Source: Oscillospiraceae bacterium (GTDB lineage Bacteria > Bacillota > Clostridia > UMGS1810). Taken from it: DNA of 17,365 bases. The number at the start of each line of letters is the position of its first letter. The first letter of the stretch is position 1. The notes beneath the pieces were generated by a model. It saw only the letters and a program-made list of their open reading frames with translations, was not told where the DNA came from and searched no databases. Positions 13,993 through 17,365 of the stretch are shown one piece after another. The stretch covers positions 1 through 17,365 of the forward strand of contig JALEIO010000077.1 in the NCBI GenBank assembly GCA_022769845.1, written 5' to 3'. Both the position numbers and the translations under genes were made by a program.

Positions 13993-15048
13993 TTAAATAA
14001 CCTTTAAATCTTTGTCTGATTTAGTTAAAATTTCAATTCCGTCCCGCTTAATGCACACCATATCCTCAATTCTCACGCCGCAAAACGACGGAATATAAAT
14101 TCCCGGCTCAACGGTGACAATATTGCCCGCACAAAGTACGCTTTCATTCTTCGGAGCAAGCGTCGGCTGCTCGTGAATGTCGAGCCCAACCCCGTGCCCG
14201 AGCGCGTGGCCAAAATAACCGCAGTAGCTTTCATCAATGATTTTTGCCGCGAGAATATGCGCGTCAGCGCATTTTTTGCCCGCACTCAAAAAATCCTCTG
14301 CTTCTTTTTGTGCCTTAAGCACGGTATCGTACACCTTTTTTGCTTCGCCTGTTACATCTCCTACCGCAAAAGTACGGGTAATATCCGAGCAGTATCCGTT
14401 GTATACGCAGCCGTAATCAAGCACCACCAAATCGCCGTTTTCAAGTTTTTTTGACGTTGGAAATCCGTGCGGAAGCGCACCGCGCTTACCCGAAGCGCAT
14501 ATTGTATCAAACGAATTTCCTGACGCACCGTTTTTCTTCATAAAAAAATCTATCTCGTTTGCAACTTCTATTTCCGTCATACCCTCTTTAGCAAATTTCA
14601 AAATGTGAGTAAATGCCTTGTCGGCAATATCCACGGCTTTTTTGATGTTTTTTATTTCTGCCGCACTTTTTTTTGCACGAAACTCTAAAATTGCACCGTT
14701 CATACAAACAAGATTTTTGAAAACACTTTTAAATTTTATATAGAAATTATACGAAATTGACAAATTCTCAAATCCTGTCATTTCAAGATTCGCACATAGT
14801 TTTTTAATGTCATTCTGCCTTATATCTATAATCTCATAATGCGGACACTGCTCTTTTGCTTGAGTAATATAGCGAAAATCGGTCATAAGATACAAAAAGT
14901 CAAGTCCGATAACAAGATATGCGCTTGTACCTGTGTAACCGCTGTAATAAAAAACATTTTTCAGGTCGGTTATAAGTGCGCTGTCAAGCTCGTTTTTTAC
15001 AAGATAACGTCGAAGTTTTTTAATTCTTGAAAGTATTTCATCTGTCAT
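13993..15048 (-). CDS. Xaa-Pro aminopeptidase (M24B metallopeptidase)
   Basis: This 351-residue cytoplasmic peptidase removes N-terminal residues preceding proline or cleaves Xaa-Pro dipeptides. An N-terminal creatinase-like domain (about 1-125) precedes the pita-bread M24 domain (about 130-351). All five metal ligands are visible: D211 and D222 (the DYG...CSD segment), H285 (GHGVG), E314 (VEPGIY) and E328 (RIED). The conserved catalytic-site histidine in LPHG (H194) is also present, so it should be active. The ATG at 15048 follows AAAGGA at 9 nt. Its position just upstream of efp matches B. subtilis yqhT-efp. That pairing fits recycling of proline-containing peptides beside a factor for proline-stretch translation, though the functional link is inference. 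No GC-rich terminator follows; a pure A/T inverted repeat does. Confidence 0.92.
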   Translation of the reverse strand: MTDEILSRIKKLRRYLVKNELDSALITDLKNVFYYSGYTGTSAYLVIGLDFLYLMTDFRYITQAKEQCPHYEIIDIRQNDIKKLCANLEMTGFENLSISYNFYIKFKSVFKNLVCMNGAILEFRAKKSAAEIKNIKKAVDIADKAFTHILKFAKEGMTEIEVANEIDFFMKKNGASGNSFDTICASGKRGALPHGFPTSKKLENGDLVVLDYGCVYNGYCSDITRTFAVGDVTGEAKKVYDTVLKAQKEAEDFLSAGKKCADAHILAAKIIDESYCGYFGHALGHGVGLDIHEQPTLAPKNESVLCAGNIVTVEPGIYIPSFCGVRIEDMVCIKRDGIEILTKSDKDLKVI

Positions 15049-15072
15049 TGTTCAAAGTCCTTTCAGAAGTTC

Positions 15073-15921
15073 TTACTTTTGTGCAAGATACATATTTTTC
15101 ATTGTAAGAGCATCCTCTGCCATTGTGCCGTTTGATTCGCAAATTATTGTCGGCGAAAGATTTTTCTTGTAAATAATTTCCGCAATAGGCAAAAATTCAG
15201 GACCATACATAGTGTCGGCAAGCGTGTGATGCTTCTTTTCACCGCCCTTGGTAAATTCAATACGGCTGAAATGCGAATGAAAAGTATTCAGTCTGTCATG
15301 CCCCAAACCGTTTTCAATTTTATCAAAAATCTCAAGATAATCGGCATATTCATTTAACGAGCCGAGACCGCGCGCGTTGAGATGACCGAAATCTATTGTC
15401 GGCAATAGATAATCGTCAAGACGGCACAGCTCAATAACCTCATCCAAATCGCCGAGCTGATTGATCTTTCCCATTGTTTCAGGACAAATATGAATGTGGT
15501 CAAGCCCCATTTCTTTGGAACGTTCAAGCGCCGCTGTAAGTGTCTTTTTCGCATATTCCATAGCAGTGCGCCTGTCCATCTTTGCGCACGCCCCCGAGTG
15601 AACCACAATTCTGTCAGCCCCCATAAAATCTGCCGCGGCAAGCGTATCGGTAATGTATTTTACACTTTTTTCACGCTTTTCCTCATCGTCCGTTGCAAGA
15701 TTTATATAATACGGCGCGTGTATGCTTAATTTTATATTGTTTTCCTTTGCCTCGCATCCAAGCTTTTCAGCGGTAGGACGAGTAATTTTAACACCTTTTG
15801 AGCATTGATATTCATAGGCGTCCAAGCCCTTTTCTTTAAGCCACTTCGGCATTTGAAGCGATGACTTATACCCCTCATTATAAAAACTTTCCGAATTTCC
15901 GCTTGGTCCGAAATATACCAT
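15073..15921 (-). CDS. Endonuclease IV-like TIM-barrel protein (AP endonuclease family 2)
   Basis: The 282-residue protein aligns along its length with the endonuclease IV (Nfo) fold, whose E. coli member (285 aa) cuts abasic sites in DNA using three metal ions. Most ligands occur in near-identical positions: H68 (SIHAP), H108 (VVHSG), E148 (CPETMG), D177 and H180 (TIDFGHLNARG), H215, H231 and E262 (CESNG). The position of the E. coli zinc ligand Asp229 is lysine here (the EKKHH segment), and the usual DRHxxIGxG signature is missing. DNA repair activity is therefore uncertain; it may act on another substrate as a xylose-isomerase-like TIM barrel. I chose the ATG at 15921, which has AGGAG 7 nt upstream, over a TTG 21 nt earlier that overlaps that site. 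pepP-like follows after 24 nt. Confidence 0.8.
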   Translation of the reverse strand: MVYFGPSGNSESFYNEGYKSSLQMPKWLKEKGLDAYEYQCSKGVKITRPTAEKLGCEAKENNIKLSIHAPYYINLATDDEEKREKSVKYITDTLAAADFMGADRIVVHSGACAKMDRRTAMEYAKKTLTAALERSKEMGLDHIHICPETMGKINQLGDLDEVIELCRLDDYLLPTIDFGHLNARGLGSLNEYADYLEIFDKIENGLGHDRLNTFHSHFSRIEFTKGGEKKHHTLADTMYGPEFLPIAEIIYKKNLSPTIICESNGTMAEDALTMKNMYLAQK

Positions 15922-15962
15922 AAATTTTCTCCTTTTAACCAATATGACTTTCTAAAATTTCG

Positions 15963-17084
15963 TTAAGATACCTTGCCGGTTTCTTTTTCAGCCTCTTTTT
16001 TATCCAAATATTCGCACAAAAGTGTCTTTATAAGTGCTGCAATAGGCACGGCAAGCAAAATTCCCGGTATTCCGAAAAATCCGCCGCCCACCAAAATTGC
16101 GAATATAACCCAAAACGGTCTTATGGAAAACGAATTATTGACAAGATTTGGCTGAATAATATTTGCGTCCATCTGCTGCAAAATTATAAGCGCAATCGCA
16201 ACCCATACACCTTTCATAAAGCTTGCGGTGAAGCAAGTGATAATTGCCGTAAGCACCGTTGCAATTATCGCGCCGAAATATGGTATTAAGTTGAAAGAGC
16301 CTATCATTAACGCAAAAATATGCGCGTATTTAACCCTTAAAACAGTTAGCACAATAAACGACAGAATAAACACAACCACCGCGTCAATAAGCAGACAATA
16401 AAGGTATTTATACACAAAATCCGCCGCCATTTTAGCATACCGCGACACAATATTGTAGGTTTTGTCGCAAATTGCAATTTTAAGAATTCTTTTTGCAATG
16501 TTTTTGAGCCTGTCACGGTCAAGCAAAACGTAAATAGAAATTATGAGCCCCATAAAAACATTTACAAAAGCTGTTGAAAATCCCATAACGCCCGAAGCAT
16601 ACTGATTTATACTTTCAAATTTCACATATTTCATAAGATTATCAACGCTTAAAAGCTTTTCAAGATACTCCAAATCAATTTTTACTATATTAAAGCTGTT
16701 GATATAATCGGTCATACGCTCAATAAGAGTTGGCACCTGATAAATAAAATCGCCTATGTTTTTAACAAGCGGAGGTATCATAAAATATATTATTGCAGCC
16801 AAAATTCCAATCACCGCAACAAAATTTACCGCCACCGCAAGACCGCGCCTGTTTTTTTTCACGAATTTCCAGCCGCATTTGCAAAACAGTTTTTCAAACT
16901 TCATACAAAACGGATAAAGCAATAATGCAAATGCAAATCCCCAGCCAAACGGCTCAAGAATTTTCAATAATTTCTTAAAATAATCGAGAATTACACCAAA
17001 ATTATCAAACGTTTTATAAACAGCAATAAGCAGTACGCCTATAATAAAAACGGCAATATAATTTTTTTGAACTCTTCCCTTCAA
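15963..17084 (-). CDS. AI-2E / PerM (UPF0118) family membrane protein
   Basis: This 373-residue polytopic membrane protein belongs to the AI-2E transporter family (PerM, YtvI and relatives). Members export small molecules or ions; the substrate cannot be told from sequence. Hydrophobic spans are visible near residues 9-27, 45-60, 82-108, 170-190, 230-255, 258-290, 295-312 and 328-360. The C-terminal signature is present: a PNLV segment followed by PFWVIFAILVGGGFFGIPG and LLAVPIAAL, typical of the conserved last third of the family. The start is TTG, with GGGAG about 7 nt upstream; no ATG fits. The endonuclease IV-like gene follows after 41 nt without a terminator, so the two are probably cotranscribed. 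Length matches the family (about 340-400). Confidence 0.88.
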   Translation of the reverse strand: MKGRVQKNYIAVFIIGVLLIAVYKTFDNFGVILDYFKKLLKILEPFGWGFAFALLLYPFCMKFEKLFCKCGWKFVKKNRRGLAVAVNFVAVIGILAAIIYFMIPPLVKNIGDFIYQVPTLIERMTDYINSFNIVKIDLEYLEKLLSVDNLMKYVKFESINQYASGVMGFSTAFVNVFMGLIISIYVLLDRDRLKNIAKRILKIAICDKTYNIVSRYAKMAADFVYKYLYCLLIDAVVVFILSFIVLTVLRVKYAHIFALMIGSFNLIPYFGAIIATVLTAIITCFTASFMKGVWVAIALIILQQMDANIIQPNLVNNSFSIRPFWVIFAILVGGGFFGIPGILLAVPIAALIKTLLCEYLDKKEAEKETGKVS

Positions 17085-17107
17085 AAAATCACTCCCAAAA
17101 ATTTATT

Positions 17108-17143
17108 ACAAATACCTCCCCACATTATTATGGGGAGGTATTT
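17108..17143 (-). terminator. 12-bp perfect hairpin, probable terminator or attenuator upstream of the AI-2E gene
   Basis: AAATACCTCCCC (17110-17121) and GGGGAGGTATTT (17132-17143) are perfect inverted repeats around a 10-nt loop. Reading on the minus strand, the hairpin lies 19 nt after the stop of the upstream gene. It is followed by GTAATAAATTTTT, a weak and interrupted U-tract. A second small stem (GGCAT/ATGCC) sits between the stop and the hairpin. No promoter is obvious between this hairpin and the next gene, so readthrough may be needed to express it. Confidence 0.55.
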
Positions 17144-17162
17144 AAGGCATTTATGCCGTTTT

Positions 17163-17365
17163 TTATTTAAAGATTACAATAGTGCTTATATTGCCTTCGT
17201 CATTTCTCGATGCAAATATTTTCGACGCTAAATCTATTCCGTTGTTAATAATAGAGTTGATTACCGACTCTGCATTCTCATAGAACAGAATTATATCATC
17301 GCTGTTTTTAGCTGACGAATCCACAACTGCAACTTTTGCAGATGAAGAAACATCAAGCACTTCCG
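17163..17365 (-). CDS. C-terminal fragment of an unidentified protein (runs off the window edge)
   Basis: The reading frame is open to the right edge of the window and ends in TAA at 17163-17165, so only the last 67 or so residues are visible. A GTG codon near the edge is preceded in frame by GAA with no stop, so I treat this as the end of a longer gene rather than a 65-residue protein. The visible part is soluble and alternates strand-like and helical segments. It ends in ASRNDEGNISTIVIFK. That ending vaguely resembles the closing strand of PP2C-type phosphatases (a pattern like RGSxDNITVVVV), but no metal-binding aspartate motif is visible, so this is only a guess. I do not recognise the family. 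A hairpin follows the stop closely, suggesting transcription may end here. Confidence 0.55.
   Translation of the reverse strand, partial: EVLDVSSSAKVAVVDSSAKNSDDIILFYENAESVINSIINNGIDLASKIFASRNDEGNISTIVIFK

Overview
The window is an AT-rich stretch of chromosome from an endospore-forming member of the Firmicutes, most likely a Clostridia lineage. The reasons are the spore genes gpr and spoIIP, a NusA without C-terminal acidic repeats, the Firmicute order rimP-nusA-ylxR-ylxQ-infB-rbfA-truB-ribF-rpsO-pnp, strong GGAGG-type ribosome binding sites, and frequent TTG starts. A species cannot be named from this sequence. All 19 genes I support lie on the minus strand, so transcription runs from the high-coordinate end to the low-coordinate end. 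No mobile element, rRNA, tRNA or CRISPR array was seen.

Layout in transcription order. (1) 17365-13993: the C-terminal end of an unidentified protein, a hairpin, an AI-2E/PerM-family membrane protein, an endonuclease IV-like TIM-barrel protein with one altered metal ligand, and an M24 Xaa-Pro aminopeptidase. (2) 13980-12661: a promoter with an A/T-rich upstream element, a structured leader of about 175 nt, efp (elongation factor P), and an acidic, cysteine-rich zinc-ribbon protein of the CD1247 N-terminal-domain type, closed by a clear terminator. (3) 12600-4939: the nusA-infB operon (rimP, nusA, ylxR, ylxQ, infB, rbfA, nrnA, truB, ribF), with its own promoter, an operator-like palindrome over the start site, and a leader with two hairpins. 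Its genes make 30S maturation, initiation and transcription-elongation factors, and the spacing is tight or overlapping. (4) 4921-2221: rpsO with a near-consensus sigma-A promoter and its own leader hairpin and terminator. pnp follows, preceded by a long near-symmetric hairpin and closed by its own terminator. (5) 2220-25: gpr and spoIIP, a two-gene sporulation unit with a candidate sigma-G promoter just after the pnp terminator.

Together the genes form a translation and RNA-metabolism core: ribosome assembly, initiation, EF-P, tRNA pseudouridylation, RNA decay by PNPase and the NrnA nanoRNase. The spore protease and the engulfment hydrolase sit directly downstream. The coding content is conventional. 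The points of interest are in the non-coding leaders: a possible pseudoknot with mutually exclusive hairpins before efp, the pnp hairpin, the rpsO leader, and the palindrome over the rimP promoter. Structures were derived by eye from complementarity, with no folding program or database search.
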